Counted from the stretch's first letter, positions 8,735 through 17,664 are shown. The stretch: 64,000 nucleotides of DNA from Chitinophagales bacterium (GCA_020635995.1 JACJYS010000003.1:217001-281000), one strand, 5' to 3'. Notes: generated by a model not told the origin, from the sequence alone. Translations and numbers: made by a program.

Positions 8735-9730
8735 ATGGAAACAAAATACGGATTTACTTTATTAGAAAAAAATGAAATATCTGACTGGGTAAAAAATTTA
8801 GAAGTTTATAGAGATATACGCTTTATTCAAGAACACCACACTTGGATACCCTCTTACGACCATTTTAAGGAAAATAATCATTTTGACCTTCAAAAAGGCA
8901 TGAAGCACACCCACGTAGTTGACAATGGCTGGGATGATATAGGACAGCATTTTACAATTTTTCCCGATGGAAAAGTGTGTACGGGAAGAAGTTTAGAATT
9001 AAATCCTGCTTGTATTTCTCAAAATAATAGAAGTGCTATTTGTATAGAAAATTTAGGAGATTTTGATACTGGAAAAGATGTTATGACCAACGAACAAAAA
9101 GAAAGTATTATACTACTAACATCATCTTTAGCTAAACGATTTGGTATTCCTTTAAATACAGATAGAATTGTATATCATCATTGGTTTAGATTAGGAACCG
9201 GAGAGCGGAATAACGGTGGCCCAACAACCACTAATAAAACTTGCCCCGGCACTAACTTTTTTGGAGGGAATAGTATGGCTGATGCCAATGCCAATTTTAT
9301 ACCTTTATTAAGTGCTCCTAACAACCCTAATGTAGTGCCAAGCAAGCTGTTATTTTATGGAATAGTAGATGTAAACACAGAGTTAAATGTTAGAAAACAA
9401 GCAAATTCAAGGTCTGAAAAAGTTGGTAAACTAAGCAAAGGAACGGTAGTTAGAGTTTATGAAGAAAAAAACAATTGGTATAGAATTTCTCAATCAAACC
9501 AAGAATGGGTTTACGCCAATTATATAGATAAATTACGATTAGCTAAAGTGAATGTAGCTACAAATTTGAATGTAAGAAGCGGGCCAGGCACTAACTATGC
9601 TAAAGTTGCATCTTTACCAAAAAACTATGACGTTTATGTACACGAAACTTCTAATGGCTGGGCTAAAATAGATGTTGGAAATCAATGGGTTTCTGAAAGT
9701 TTTTTAAACTACATTACAGATTTACCTTAA
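8735..9730 (+). CDS. N-acetylmuramoyl-L-alanine amidase with two SH3-like domains
   Basis: A 331-residue peptidoglycan hydrolase-like protein. The first ~195 residues form an amidase_2/PGRP-type domain: the zinc ligands expected for this fold fit MKHTHVVDNGWDDIG (H), YHHWFRLGTGERN (H) and NKTCPGTNFFGG (the C-P-G strand that normally carries the third ligand). Two bacterial SH3 domains follow (about 204-262 and 268-328; each with LNVR and GxGTxxxV or equivalent), which usually bind cell-wall peptides. No signal peptide is visible at MET 1, which is odd for a wall enzyme. It converges on the next gene with a 4-nt tail overlap. Confidence 0.82.
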   Translation: METKYGFTLLEKNEISDWVKNLEVYRDIRFIQEHHTWIPSYDHFKENNHFDLQKGMKHTHVVDNGWDDIGQHFTIFPDGKVCTGRSLELNPACISQNNRSAICIENLGDFDTGKDVMTNEQKESIILLTSSLAKRFGIPLNTDRIVYHHWFRLGTGERNNGGPTTTNKTCPGTNFFGGNSMADANANFIPLLSAPNNPNVVPSKLLFYGIVDVNTELNVRKQANSRSEKVGKLSKGTVVRVYEEKNNWYRISQSNQEWVYANYIDKLRLAKVNVATNLNVRSGPGTNYAKVASLPKNYDVYVHETSNGWAKIDVGNQWVSESFLNYITDLP

Positions 9731-10896
9731 TCCATATTAAACTGCTCTTCTAAAGGCAGTTTTCTTTCTAAGTCTTTTCTAATTTTGGGAAGAATTTTAT
9801 AATCTTCCCAAAAATTTTCATCATATTTTTGATGCAAACTATACAAATTGCTCATACCGGAAAAAGACATATTTTGAGATGCTTCTTTAAGATAATCTTT
9901 AACATTATAAGTAAAATATTCTCTTATTAAACAACCCTCAGCACCATAAGCAGGATTTTTTACCAAATGAGTATAATCTATATGAGCATTACTGAGTTTA
10001 TAGTTATTTTCTTTATCAAAAGTATATTGGGCAGTTGATGTTTTAAATGTCCAATCTTGTGGTTTTTCTCTCTTATAAGATGGATTTTCATTAGCATTAA
10101 TCTCAGCTAAAACTATAGCATAATCTTGCTTATCTATAATAATAGAACCTTGAATATTTTTGTCATTCAACCAAGCTTTGTTTTGAAACACAATGCTTAA
10201 AACTTTTTCTTTTTCCCATTCAATTTCCCAGTCATATAAATACAATTTCTTAGGGTTTAAAAAATTTTCTTCTAAATATTGAATAGGATTTCCTCTTAAT
10301 AAATCATCTAAATGGTCGCCATGTTTATCGTTATTTTGCTCATAAACTAAAGATTTTCGTAGCTTATCAATATGATATTTTGTTTTTTGCAAAGATTTAT
10401 TGGTGCTTAAATAATTTTGATTTTCAGTAGTCAACATTGCTTCTATATAACGCACGGCTGTAGTATCTTCTTTGTGTAGCTGTGTGTAATGGCTGTAGGT
10501 ATAATATTTTTCTTTAGGATAATTTTTATCTATATTATTTACTACTTTTTTAACTATATCTATAGCTTTGGTTTGAGTTATATAAACGCCTTCTAATTCA
10601 TAATTTTTAAGTTGAAAATAAACGGTATCGGCTATTTTATCTTTATCTATAATTTCGTTTTCATAAGATAAATGTTTGAAATGTAACTTATCAAACTCCA
10701 TTTTAGGAATGGTTATTTTGCCTTCATTTGAGCTGGAAACGCCATAAATACTTTGTTCTAAAAATCCTTTTTTTGCCAAAGTGCAAGCCATATTGGCTAT
10801 GGGTATATTTTGCGTTTTATCATAAACATAAAATGTAAGTTGTGCTTGTACATTAAAAGTTACACACAGAAATATGGCAAACAACCCTTTTTTCAT
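9727..10896 (-). CDS. Secreted protein of unknown function with carboxypeptidase-regulatory-like N-terminus
   Basis: A 389-residue exported protein. It has a signal peptide (MKKGLFAIFLCVTFNVQAQ) and an N-terminal segment (LTFYVYDKTQNIPIANMACTL ... ITIPKMEFDKLHFKHLSYEN) that resembles the CarboxypepD_reg-like beta domain common in Bacteroidota surface proteins. The remainder, with YTYSHYTQLHK and a beta-rich middle (GSIIIDKQDYAIVLAEI), resembles outer-membrane-associated proteins of this phylum, but I do not recognise a named family. Its start overlaps the stop of the upstream DUF2130 gene by 1 nt, so the two are co-transcribed. Confidence 0.7.
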   Translation of the reverse strand: MKKGLFAIFLCVTFNVQAQLTFYVYDKTQNIPIANMACTLAKKGFLEQSIYGVSSSNEGKITIPKMEFDKLHFKHLSYENEIIDKDKIADTVYFQLKNYELEGVYITQTKAIDIVKKVVNNIDKNYPKEKYYTYSHYTQLHKEDTTAVRYIEAMLTTENQNYLSTNKSLQKTKYHIDKLRKSLVYEQNNDKHGDHLDDLLRGNPIQYLEENFLNPKKLYLYDWEIEWEKEKVLSIVFQNKAWLNDKNIQGSIIIDKQDYAIVLAEINANENPSYKREKPQDWTFKTSTAQYTFDKENNYKLSNAHIDYTHLVKNPAYGAEGCLIREYFTYNVKDYLKEASQNMSFSGMSNLYSLHQKYDENFWEDYKILPKIRKDLERKLPLEEQFNMD

Positions 10897-12134
10897 TATT
10901 CTTCATCATCTGCATCTGGTAGCTCAAGTATTTCTATGGCATCTAACTCATTGCCTGCTATGCCTTTTATTGAGCCAAATAAAGATGCTATATTTTCTTG
11001 TACGCCCCATATTTGTTTTTCTCTTTCTTTCCATAGTTTATGCATGGCTCTTTTTTCTCTATCTAATTGCAAAGTCATAGCTTCATAATTTTCTACTATT
11101 CTTTTAATATTTTGCTTAAACTCTGTGCTGGTAAAATAGCTGTATAGCAGTTCCATTTTACTTCCTTTATTTTCTTCTGTAGATTTTACCGTTTGCATTT
11201 TTATAAGCATCTCCCTCAGTATAAAAGCCAAACTTTTAACTTCGTGAAACCCACATACCCAAACTCCATTCATTTCGCCAAAACGCTCCATATTTTTGGG
11301 CATAGTTTCCGTAACAATTACCGCTATATCTGCTTTACTATTAATTTGATCTTGCTTTAATTTGTCTATCCAATCATTAGCAAAAGCCTTAGTACGCTTA
11401 CTTTCATAAACTATAGTACCACAGTCTTGCTGCAAATTATTAATAACTCTTTGTAAGCAGTCTGCACCTCTTACACCTTTAGGCACTTCTTCTATTTTAT
11501 CAAATGGAAACGTTTGATTTAGCACTTCTTCTAATGCTAATTCTTGAATTTCTCCTTGCAACTGCATTGAGCCTTGCTCCGCTTTGCGTTTCATTTCGTC
11601 TATCAGCTTTTTTTGGTCTTCAAGCTGTTTTTGATATTCTTTTTCTTTTAAAGCATTAGCTTCTCTTTCTTTAGCCCTCCCCTTTTCTTCTATCAGTTTT
11701 TGTTTTTCTAATAGCTCTTTTTCCATTTTAAGTTTTTGCTCTTCAGCCGCATCTTTTAGGGCATTTTCTTTTTTAAGCAGTTCTATTTCCTTTTCTTTTA
11801 AAGCTCTATTTTCAGTTTTGCGTTGTTCATTTTCTTCTTTCAAAGCTTTAAGCTCTGCTTCTACTTTATTCTGTGCTTCTTTAGTTATTTTTTCTTTTTC
11901 GGCTAAAACTTGCTTTTCTAAACGTTCTTTAAAAAGTTCATTTTCACGTTCTTTTTTTTCTTCAAATTCTTTACGCTCTGCTTCAAGCTGCACTTCTCTT
12001 TCTTTAAAAAGTTTACTTTGGTTTTCAATACGTTGCTCAAAATCAGCTTGATATTTAGCTTTAAGTTGATTAGACAAAGCATCTTCTACATCAAATTTGT
12101 AATTGCAATTGGGACAGGTTATTTTATCGCTCAT
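10896..12134 (-). CDS. DUF2130 domain protein (coiled coil plus nuclease-like C-terminus)
   Basis: A 412-residue protein. The N-terminus has a zinc-ribbon-like start (ITCPNCNYKFDVEDALS), followed by about 180 residues of charged, Glu/Lys-rich coiled coil (roughly residues 28-205), then the DUF2130 core beginning EVLNQTFPFDKIEEVPKGVRGADCLQRV, with a central IVYESKRTKAFANDWIDKLKQDQ. The E-S-K stretch looks like the E-x-K of a PD-(D/E)xK nuclease fold, and the layout resembles RmuC-type proteins; that link is inference. No signal peptide. A TATATTTG -7 element lies 15 nt upstream. Confidence 0.8.
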   Translation of the reverse strand: MSDKITCPNCNYKFDVEDALSNQLKAKYQADFEQRIENQSKLFKEREVQLEAERKEFEEKKERENELFKERLEKQVLAEKEKITKEAQNKVEAELKALKEENEQRKTENRALKEKEIELLKKENALKDAAEEQKLKMEKELLEKQKLIEEKGRAKEREANALKEKEYQKQLEDQKKLIDEMKRKAEQGSMQLQGEIQELALEEVLNQTFPFDKIEEVPKGVRGADCLQRVINNLQQDCGTIVYESKRTKAFANDWIDKLKQDQINSKADIAVIVTETMPKNMERFGEMNGVWVCGFHEVKSLAFILREMLIKMQTVKSTEENKGSKMELLYSYFTSTEFKQNIKRIVENYEAMTLQLDREKRAMHKLWKEREKQIWGVQENIASLFGSIKGIAGNELDAIEILELPDADDEE

Positions 12135-12470
12135 AGTTTTTCAAAAATACAAATATAATTAGATAATGAGGTAATGAGATAATTTGAAAATTTGGAAATG
12201 AGATAATTTGAAAATGGGATAATGGAATAGCAACGGATATACAATAACATACCTTATAAAATAGTTAGAATATAATATGAACTTCAAAATAAAAAGAGTT
12301 CCGAACTTTTTGAAAGTTCGGAACTCTATAAGTTTATTAGATAATGAGATAATTTGAAAATTTGGAAATGAGGTAATTTGAAAATTTGGAAATGAGGTAA
12401 TTTGAAAATGAGGTAATGGTATAACAACGGATATACAATAACATACCTTATAAAATAGTTAGAATATGGT
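12135..12470. repeat. Duplicated spacer: GATAATTTGAAAAT repeats and a copied gene start
   Basis: Two direct copies of one block. Copy 1 runs from about 12162 to 12289, copy 2 from about 12341 to 12483; each has short GAGATAATTTGAAAATTTGG-type units followed by an almost identical segment (12220-12289 and 12411-12483) that ends in ATGAACTTCAAAA. Copy 2 supplies the start of the real DUF1287 gene (12471); copy 1 (ATG at 12277) reads only 26 codons. Between them lies a hairpin, AGAGTTCCGAACTTT and its complement (12295-12327), of a family also seen at 4633-4649 and, decayed, near 13144-13170. Confidence 0.8.
12150..12157 (-). promoter_or_regulatory. -7 promoter element (TATATTTG) of the DUF2130 gene
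   Basis: TAnnTTTG on the minus strand, 15 nt upstream of the ATG at 12134; predicts a leader of only about 10 nt. Confidence 0.45.
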
Positions 12471-13070
12471 ATGAACTTCAAAAATTATATAAAAATCTGC
12501 GTATTACTCCTTCTTTTACTTTCTACTTCGTGTTTAAGAAGTCAAAAAACAGGAAACTCGCCTGTGGCAGATTGTGCTTTTGAACTTACCAAAAACCATG
12601 TTGTTTACAATCCCAATTACTTTGTAATTGATTATCCTAACGGAGATATACCCAATGGCTTGGGCGTGTGTACGGATGTGGTTGTACGTACATATAGAAA
12701 ATTAGGTATTGATTTACAAAAAGAAGTGCATGAAGATATGGCTCAAAACTTTAGTCTTTATCCAAAAATATGGGGGTTAAAAAATACAGATACCAATATA
12801 GACCACCGTAGAGTGCCTAATTTAATGGTATTTTTTAAACGCAAAGGCACAGAACTTCCCATTACCACAAATGCCAAAGATTACAAACCAGGAGATATTG
12901 TTTGTTGGAATTTAGGCGGAGCTATTACACATATTGGCATTGTTTCTAACTACAAAAGCATAGATGGCAAAAGATACCAAATAGTACACAATATAGGTTC
13001 TGGTCAAGTATTGGAAGATATGCTTTTTAACTTTAAGATAATAGGACATTATCGCTATTATACCTTTTAG
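12471..13070 (+). CDS. DUF1287 family lipoprotein (NlpC/P60-like)
   Basis: A 199-residue lipoprotein: signal sequence with lipobox LSTSC (Cys about residue 21), so anchored in an envelope membrane. The body matches DUF1287: NGLGVCTDVVVRTYRKLGIDLQKEVHEDM, then DHRRVPNLMVFFKRKG, KPGDIVCWNLGGAITHIGIVS and a late H (IVHNIG). The C, H, and second H arrangement is that of a papain-like NlpC/P60 amidase, which predicts cleavage of peptidoglycan stem peptides or similar amides. The first four codons and the upstream region are duplicated 194 nt upstream. A remnant of the MITE-like repeat begins right after the stop codon. Confidence 0.85.
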   Translation: MNFKNYIKICVLLLLLLSTSCLRSQKTGNSPVADCAFELTKNHVVYNPNYFVIDYPNGDIPNGLGVCTDVVVRTYRKLGIDLQKEVHEDMAQNFSLYPKIWGLKNTDTNIDHRRVPNLMVFFKRKGTELPITTNAKDYKPGDIVCWNLGGAITHIGIVSNYKSIDGKRYQIVHNIGSGQVLEDMLFNFKIIGHYRYYTF

Positions 13071-13140
13071 AAATATATAATAGTCCCATATTGGCTTCCT
13101 CCTTATTTTACTAAGTGTATTAAATTAAAATATGGTATAA
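13071..13140 (+). repeat. MITE-like element, degenerate copy
   Basis: Begins AAATATATAATAGTCC directly after the stop codon at 13070 and ends near ATGGTATAA. It matches the left part of the intact copy at 34811-34942, but the TCGGCTACGCCTTATT part is altered and the inner palindrome is missing. Confidence 0.6.
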
Positions 13141-13401
13141 TGTTTTTTGAAAGTTCAGAATTTTATAAGTCTATCCTCTCCAAATCTAATAATCTATTCC
13201 TCCACACTCGTCTTCCCTGCCGATTTCTATTTTTTTTTATTAAGCCTACAACTCAAATGTAAGCATTTTTTTTTGATATTTTTATTTAAAGAAACTCCAC
13301 TACCAAATGAAACAGAAAATGCTATCAAGATAAATTCTTCTAAAAGCATAGTAAAACTAATTGTAGCCATCACTGTTTTTAGCTACAAGCAAAAATATAG
13401 C
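13141..13401. other. Spacer upstream of the toxin-antitoxin-like pair
   Basis: Contains a decayed copy (13144-13170) of the GAAAGTTCGGAACT repeat and otherwise low-complexity AT-rich DNA. A 100-codon open frame here has no family features and overlaps the next gene, so I do not call it. Confidence 0.5.
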
Positions 13402-13409
13402 TATCTTTG
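13402..13409 (+). promoter_or_regulatory. -7 promoter element (TATCTTTG), 5 nt before the DUF6922 start
   Basis: TAnnTTTG match ending 5 nt before the ATG at 13415; a TTTT tract at 13377-13380 could serve as a weak -33. The geometry equals that of smpB and of the thioredoxin-like gene at 36157 and predicts a leaderless mRNA. Confidence 0.55.
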
Positions 13410-13414
13410 TATTA

Positions 13415-13699
13415 ATGAATTTAAGTACTTATTTATTTTGGGATGTTGATGCTTCAAAAATTTCCTTTGAAGAAGATGCTGCTTTTATTATTCCTAGAGT
13501 TTTTTTAAAAGGTAAAATAGACGATGTAAGGGCTGTAAGACTATTTTATGGAGAGGAAAAACTAAAGGAAATACTTACAACAACAAGATATTTAGATAAA
13601 AAAACTTTAGCCTATTGCTGTGTTATTTTTCAGTTAAATAAAGAGGATTTTAGATGTTATACAAAGAAACCGTTTACCCAAAAACATTTGAACTCTTAA
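13415..13699 (+). CDS. DUF6922 family protein, probable antitoxin partner
   Basis: A 94-residue protein that starts MNLSTYLFWDVDASKISFEED and contains the sequence FYGEEKLKEILTTTRYLDKKTL, a pattern I associate with the DUF6922 family found directly upstream of AbiEii-type nucleotidyltransferases in Bacteroidota. It is probably a helical DNA-binding or antitoxin-like protein; this is inferred from position. Its 3' end overlaps the next gene by 46 nt in a different frame, a tight coupling typical of toxin-antitoxin pairs. The last residues, inside the overlap (about FTQKHLNS), are probably not conserved. Confidence 0.75.
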   Translation: MNLSTYLFWDVDASKISFEEDAAFIIPRVFLKGKIDDVRAVRLFYGEEKLKEILTTTRYLDKKTLAYCCVIFQLNKEDFRCYTKKPFTQKHLNS

Positions 13700-14277
13700 A
13701 AAGAATACAGAGCATTGAAAAACTAAATAACTTTTATTTAGCAGGAGGAACGGCTTTATCGCTGTATTATGGGCATAGAATTTCTATTGACTTAGATTTT
13801 TTTACACACACTAATTTTAATACAGAAGAAGTTATTTTAGCTTTAAATAATGCATTTATTAATGATGATATTACAATTATTAATGAAGACACAAATAGTA
13901 TTTTATTAAGCATAAACAATGTAAAAATTGATATATTGGCACACCAATACCCTTTAGTAGTTACTAATAACAATGTTAATGACAACATTAGAATTTATGC
14001 AAAAGAAGACATAATAGCAATGAAGTTGAATGCTTTAGCCAATAGAGGTACAAAAAAAGATTTTTTTGACATTTATGAAGTTTTGCAAGAGTTTTCTCTC
14101 CAAGAAATTTTAGATTTCTTTAAAAAGAAATATCCCAATAAAGACTATTATTACATTTTGCGTTCATTAGCTTATTTTAATGATGCAGAATTAAATAAAG
14201 AGCCTATGATGATAAAAAAATACACATGGAGTGATGTGAAAAATTTCATAAGCAATCAAGTAAGAAATTTTGAGTAA
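13654..14277 (+). CDS. AbiEii/AbiGii-type nucleotidyltransferase (toxin-like)
   Basis: A 207-residue protein of the nucleotidyl transferase AbiEii/AbiGii toxin family. Visible motifs: FYLAGGTALSLYYGHRISIDLDFF (GG..T.L at about 31-36 and the D-x-D pair 46/48 of the polymerase-beta-type active site) and the downstream IIAMKLNALANRGTKKDFFDIYE, which supplies the conserved Lys and the second acidic motif. AbiEii enzymes arrest growth by NTP transfer, in MenT relatives to tRNA, and take part in phage abortive infection. The partner here is a DUF6922 protein rather than the AbiEi winged-helix antitoxin. The substrate is unknown. Confidence 0.85.
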   Translation: MLYKETVYPKTFELLKRIQSIEKLNNFYLAGGTALSLYYGHRISIDLDFFTHTNFNTEEVILALNNAFINDDITIINEDTNSILLSINNVKIDILAHQYPLVVTNNNVNDNIRIYAKEDIIAMKLNALANRGTKKDFFDIYEVLQEFSLQEILDFFKKKYPNKDYYYILRSLAYFNDAELNKEPMMIKKYTWSDVKNFISNQVRNFE

Positions 14278-14340
14278 AACAAATGAGAAAATCTCCCGAT
14301 AATATTTGAAAAAACTAAATGCAATTAAGACTTTTTTATA

Positions 14341-15105
14341 CTACATCAAGATGTTTACTAAATTTACAAACCCTGCCACACCCAATTGCTCCGGTCTTAA
14401 ATTTAATATTTCCAACTCTTTAATTTCATCATTTTTAATTAAAGGTTTTAGGCTGTTTCTCAAGGTTTTTCTTCTTTGATTAAAAGCCATTTTTACTACC
14501 TTTTTTAATAAAATAAAATCCACTTCAAAATTGTCAGTTTTACGTTTCATAGCCATTACACCGCTCACTACTTTTGGTGGTGGGTTAAAAGCTTCCCTTG
14601 GCACATCAAATAAATATTCTGTATCGTAATAAAGTTGAGTTAATATGCTCAAAATTCCATTATCTTTTGTCCCTTCATTGCTACAAATACGCTTAGCCAC
14701 CTCTTTTTGAAACATACCTACCATTACCGGCACTTTATCTTTATGGTCTATAATATGAAATACTATTTGACTTGAAATATTGTACGGAAAATTCCCTACT
14801 ACGGCATAGTTGTTTTCAAAAACACTTTCTAAATCTAATTCCAAAAAATCTTGGTTTATAATTTCCAATTTTGGATACTTTTCTGCAAGCAAATTAGCCC
14901 ACCTATTATCAAACTCTACTACCTTAAACTGCTCTTTATTTTCTAACAGTTTTGTAAGTGAACCACCTCCCGGACCAACTTCTAAAATAGGTAAATCAAC
15001 GGCATATTCTTTTATAGCATCATAAATTTTATGAAGCACTATTTCGTCCTTTAAAAAATGCTGTCCAAGCCCTTTGTTTAGTTTTATATTTTGATGCCTT
15101 GCCAA
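14341..15105 (-). CDS. rsmA: 16S rRNA dimethyladenosine transferase RsmA (KsgA)
   Basis: A 254-residue SAM-dependent enzyme that dimethylates the two adjacent adenosines of the 16S rRNA 3' helix 45 late in small-subunit assembly. The start matches the family (NIKLNKGLGQHFLKDE), motif I is LEVGPGGGSLT (about 41-51), the acidic end of strand 2 is VVEFDNRW, and the catalytic N-F-P-Y is VGNFPYNIS (about 107-115). The C-terminal helical domain has FNQRRKTLRNSLKPL. Divergent from pepA with 56 nt between the starts. Confidence 0.95.
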   Translation of the reverse strand: MARHQNIKLNKGLGQHFLKDEIVLHKIYDAIKEYAVDLPILEVGPGGGSLTKLLENKEQFKVVEFDNRWANLLAEKYPKLEIINQDFLELDLESVFENNYAVVGNFPYNISSQIVFHIIDHKDKVPVMVGMFQKEVAKRICSNEGTKDNGILSILTQLYYDTEYLFDVPREAFNPPPKVVSGVMAMKRKTDNFEVDFILLKKVVKMAFNQRRKTLRNSLKPLIKNDEIKELEILNLRPEQLGVAGFVNLVNILM

Positions 15106-15132
15106 TTATTCTTATTTGGAAACAAATATTGC

Positions 15133-15140
15133 TATTTTTG
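15133..15140 (+). promoter_or_regulatory. -7 promoter element (TATTTTTG) of pepA-pdxA
   Basis: TAnnTTTG match 21 nt upstream of the pepA ATG. No clean -33 at the expected distance. Confidence 0.45.
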
Positions 15141-15161
15141 CACACTAATCCATAATAATTA

Positions 15162-16574
15162 ATGAAAGAATTTATAATAAAACACGGTGTAGATGCAAAA
15201 ACTCATTGCAACTTATTTGTAATTGACGATACAAAATCTTTAAAAACAATAAGCCATTTAAACAAAAATCAACAGAAAATAATTAAAAATAACGAAGATA
15301 AAAAGCTACATTATTTTAATGATGGCGATATGGCTACCGTGCTAATAGTAGCTAATAAAACTGCCGAAGAAACCAGAAAATTAGGTTATCAATTTTTTAA
15401 ATTAGCAAAAGCCGAAAAATTAAGCACTTGGAATATCTATCAAAAAACTACTAAAGAAACAAATTTTGCTTTTCTTGAAGGATTTCTGCTTTCCTCTTAC
15501 TATTTTGATAAATATCAAACTAAGAAAAATGATTTTGTATTAAACATAAATATTGCCGAAGGCATAAATAAAACGGACTTAAAAGAACTACTGAACATAG
15601 TAGAAAGCACTTTTACGGCTAAAACTTTAATAAATGAACCGCAAGTTTATCTTAATGCCACACAATACAGCAAAGAGATTAAAGACCTAAGTAAAAAACA
15701 TGGTTTTAAACATACTGTTTGGAATAAAGACAGAATAATTAAAGAAAAAATGGGTGGAATACTTGCTGTAAATAAAGGAAGTATTCAGGAGCCCACTTTT
15801 AACATTTTAGAATACAAAGGAAATGCTAATAGCGAAAACTGGATAGTGCTTGTAGGCAAAGGAATAACCTACGATACTGGCGGACTTAGTTTAAAACCTA
15901 CTGCCAACAGTATGGATTTTATGAAAAGCGACATGGGAGGCTCTGCTGCCGTAGTGGGAGCTATTAGTGCCATAGCTTCTAATAAATTAAATATAAACGT
16001 AGTGGGTTTAATACCTGCCACAGATAACAGACCCGGCTTAGATGCCATAGCTCCGGGAGATGTGATAACTATGTACAGTGGCAAAACTGTAGAAGTTTTA
16101 AATACCGATGCAGAGGGAAGATTAGTATTGGCGGATGCTTTGCATTATGCTAAAAAATATAAACCCGAGTTAGTAATTGATTTAGCTACGCTAACAGGAG
16201 CTGCGGCAAGAGCTATAGGCAAGGAAGGAATAGTTTGCATGGGAAATGCTGATGAAAAAATTAAAAACGAACTTAAAGAAAGTGGCAATAATGTATATGA
16301 AAGATTGGTTGAGTTTCCACTGTGGGAAGAATATGAAGGTCAAATAAAATCGGACATAGCTGATATTAAAAACTTGGGCGGAGCCACTGCCGGAGCTACC
16401 ACAGCTGGTATATTTTTACAGCATTTTGTTGATTATCCGTGGATGCACTTTGACATAGCGGGTCCTGCTTACCTACATTCAGAAGATAATTACAGAGGCA
16501 AAAATGGCACAGGTGTAGGTGTTCGTTTGTTATATAATTTTATAAAAAATAGAAGTTTAGAAAATGCTAAATAA
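15162..16574 (+). CDS. Leucyl aminopeptidase family protein (M17)
   Basis: A 470-residue cytosolic metallo-aminopeptidase with the M17 catalytic half intact: VGKGITYDTGGLSLKP (metal-binding K and D), MKSDMGGSAAVVG, and NTDAEGRLVLADAL (starts at residue 314; D and E ligands and the catalytic Arg), then DLATLTGAA. The N-terminal half is divergent, as is usual. It releases N-terminal residues from peptides; substrate preference cannot be read from the sequence. Its 3' end overlaps pdxA by 11 nt. Confidence 0.92.
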   Translation: MKEFIIKHGVDAKTHCNLFVIDDTKSLKTISHLNKNQQKIIKNNEDKKLHYFNDGDMATVLIVANKTAEETRKLGYQFFKLAKAEKLSTWNIYQKTTKETNFAFLEGFLLSSYYFDKYQTKKNDFVLNINIAEGINKTDLKELLNIVESTFTAKTLINEPQVYLNATQYSKEIKDLSKKHGFKHTVWNKDRIIKEKMGGILAVNKGSIQEPTFNILEYKGNANSENWIVLVGKGITYDTGGLSLKPTANSMDFMKSDMGGSAAVVGAISAIASNKLNINVVGLIPATDNRPGLDAIAPGDVITMYSGKTVEVLNTDAEGRLVLADALHYAKKYKPELVIDLATLTGAAARAIGKEGIVCMGNADEKIKNELKESGNNVYERLVEFPLWEEYEGQIKSDIADIKNLGGATAGATTAGIFLQHFVDYPWMHFDIAGPAYLHSEDNYRGKNGTGVGVRLLYNFIKNRSLENAK

Positions 16575-17628
16575 TAAACCTGTAATTGGTATTACCATAG
16601 GTGATATTAATGGAATTGGTCCTGAAATAATAATAAAAACTTTATCTGACGACAGAATTTATAATTTTTGTGTTCCTGTGGTTTATGGCTCTACAAGGGT
16701 ATTTTCTCACTATAAAAAGCTTATAGACAATACTAAATTTAAGTACAGTACATTAAAAGATTGGAAACAATTAAATGAAAAACAAACCAATATTGTTAGT
16801 ATTATAAAAGATGAACCGGAAATAAAACCGGGAGAAGCAGACGACAAAAGTGGCAAATATGCTTTAGATGCTATTGATGCAGCATTAAAAGATTGGAAAG
16901 AGGGCAAAATTGATGCAATAGTAACCGCTCCGATAAATAAAAATTTGGTAGCTAAAGCTTCTGATAAAAAATTTACGGGACATACTGAATATATTACGGA
17001 GTTTACCGAAAGTAAAGAGAGCATGATGATTTTGCACACCGATTCGTTAAGAGTTGGTTTAGTTACCAATCACTTGCCTGTTAATGAAGTTTCCGGCAAA
17101 TTAAGTTTAGAATTAGTAGCTAAAAAAATTGAAGAACTTAATAACGCTTTAGTTCAAGATTTTAACATTAACAAACCCAAAATAGCGGTGTTGGCTTTAA
17201 ATCCACATGCCGGAGACAATGGTTTATTGGGTAGCGAAGAATTAGACATAATAGAGCCTGCTATAAGTCAAAGTAATAGAAAAGGGATACTGGCAGTAGG
17301 ACCTTTTTCTGCCGATGGTTTGTTTGGCTCAGGAAAATATAAAGCCTTTGACGCTGTTTTAGCCATGTACCACGACCAAGGTTTAGCTCCCTTTAAAGCA
17401 CTCACTTTTGATGAAGGTGTTAATTTTACGGCAGGTATTCCTTTGGTACGCACTTCGCCCGACCACGGCACGGCTTATGATTTAGCAGGTAAAAACGAAG
17501 CCAGCGAAACATCTATGCGACACGCTATTTTTGCAGCTATTGATGCTTTTAATTATAGAAAAGATTATCAAGAACTTATGCAAAACAAACTGCAAAAAAG
17601 CAATGTTAAAAGAGAAAAAGAGAGGTAA
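16564..17628 (+). CDS. pdxA: 4-hydroxythreonine-4-phosphate dehydrogenase PdxA
   Basis: A 354-residue NAD-dependent enzyme of DXP-dependent pyridoxal 5'-phosphate synthesis; it oxidises and decarboxylates 4-phosphohydroxy-L-threonine to feed PdxJ. Typical segments: IGITIGDINGIGPEII at the N-terminus, VTAPINKNLV, FTGHTEYI (metal-ligand His region), LALNPHAGDNGLLGSEE, GPFSADGLF and AMYHDQGLAPFKAL, then VRTSPDHGTAYDLAG. The start ATG lies within the end of pepA, so translation is coupled. No other pdx gene is in the window. Confidence 0.95.
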   Translation: MLNNKPVIGITIGDINGIGPEIIIKTLSDDRIYNFCVPVVYGSTRVFSHYKKLIDNTKFKYSTLKDWKQLNEKQTNIVSIIKDEPEIKPGEADDKSGKYALDAIDAALKDWKEGKIDAIVTAPINKNLVAKASDKKFTGHTEYITEFTESKESMMILHTDSLRVGLVTNHLPVNEVSGKLSLELVAKKIEELNNALVQDFNINKPKIAVLALNPHAGDNGLLGSEELDIIEPAISQSNRKGILAVGPFSADGLFGSGKYKAFDAVLAMYHDQGLAPFKALTFDEGVNFTAGIPLVRTSPDHGTAYDLAGKNEASETSMRHAIFAAIDAFNYRKDYQELMQNKLQKSNVKREKER

Positions 17629-17664
17629 AACCACTTAATATTATATAATATCCAAATACAAGCA

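Noticed and set aside
13147..13449. 100-codon open frame on the plus strand
   Set aside because: Overlaps the DUF6922 gene start and a decayed repeat; hydrophobic low-complexity translation and no family features.
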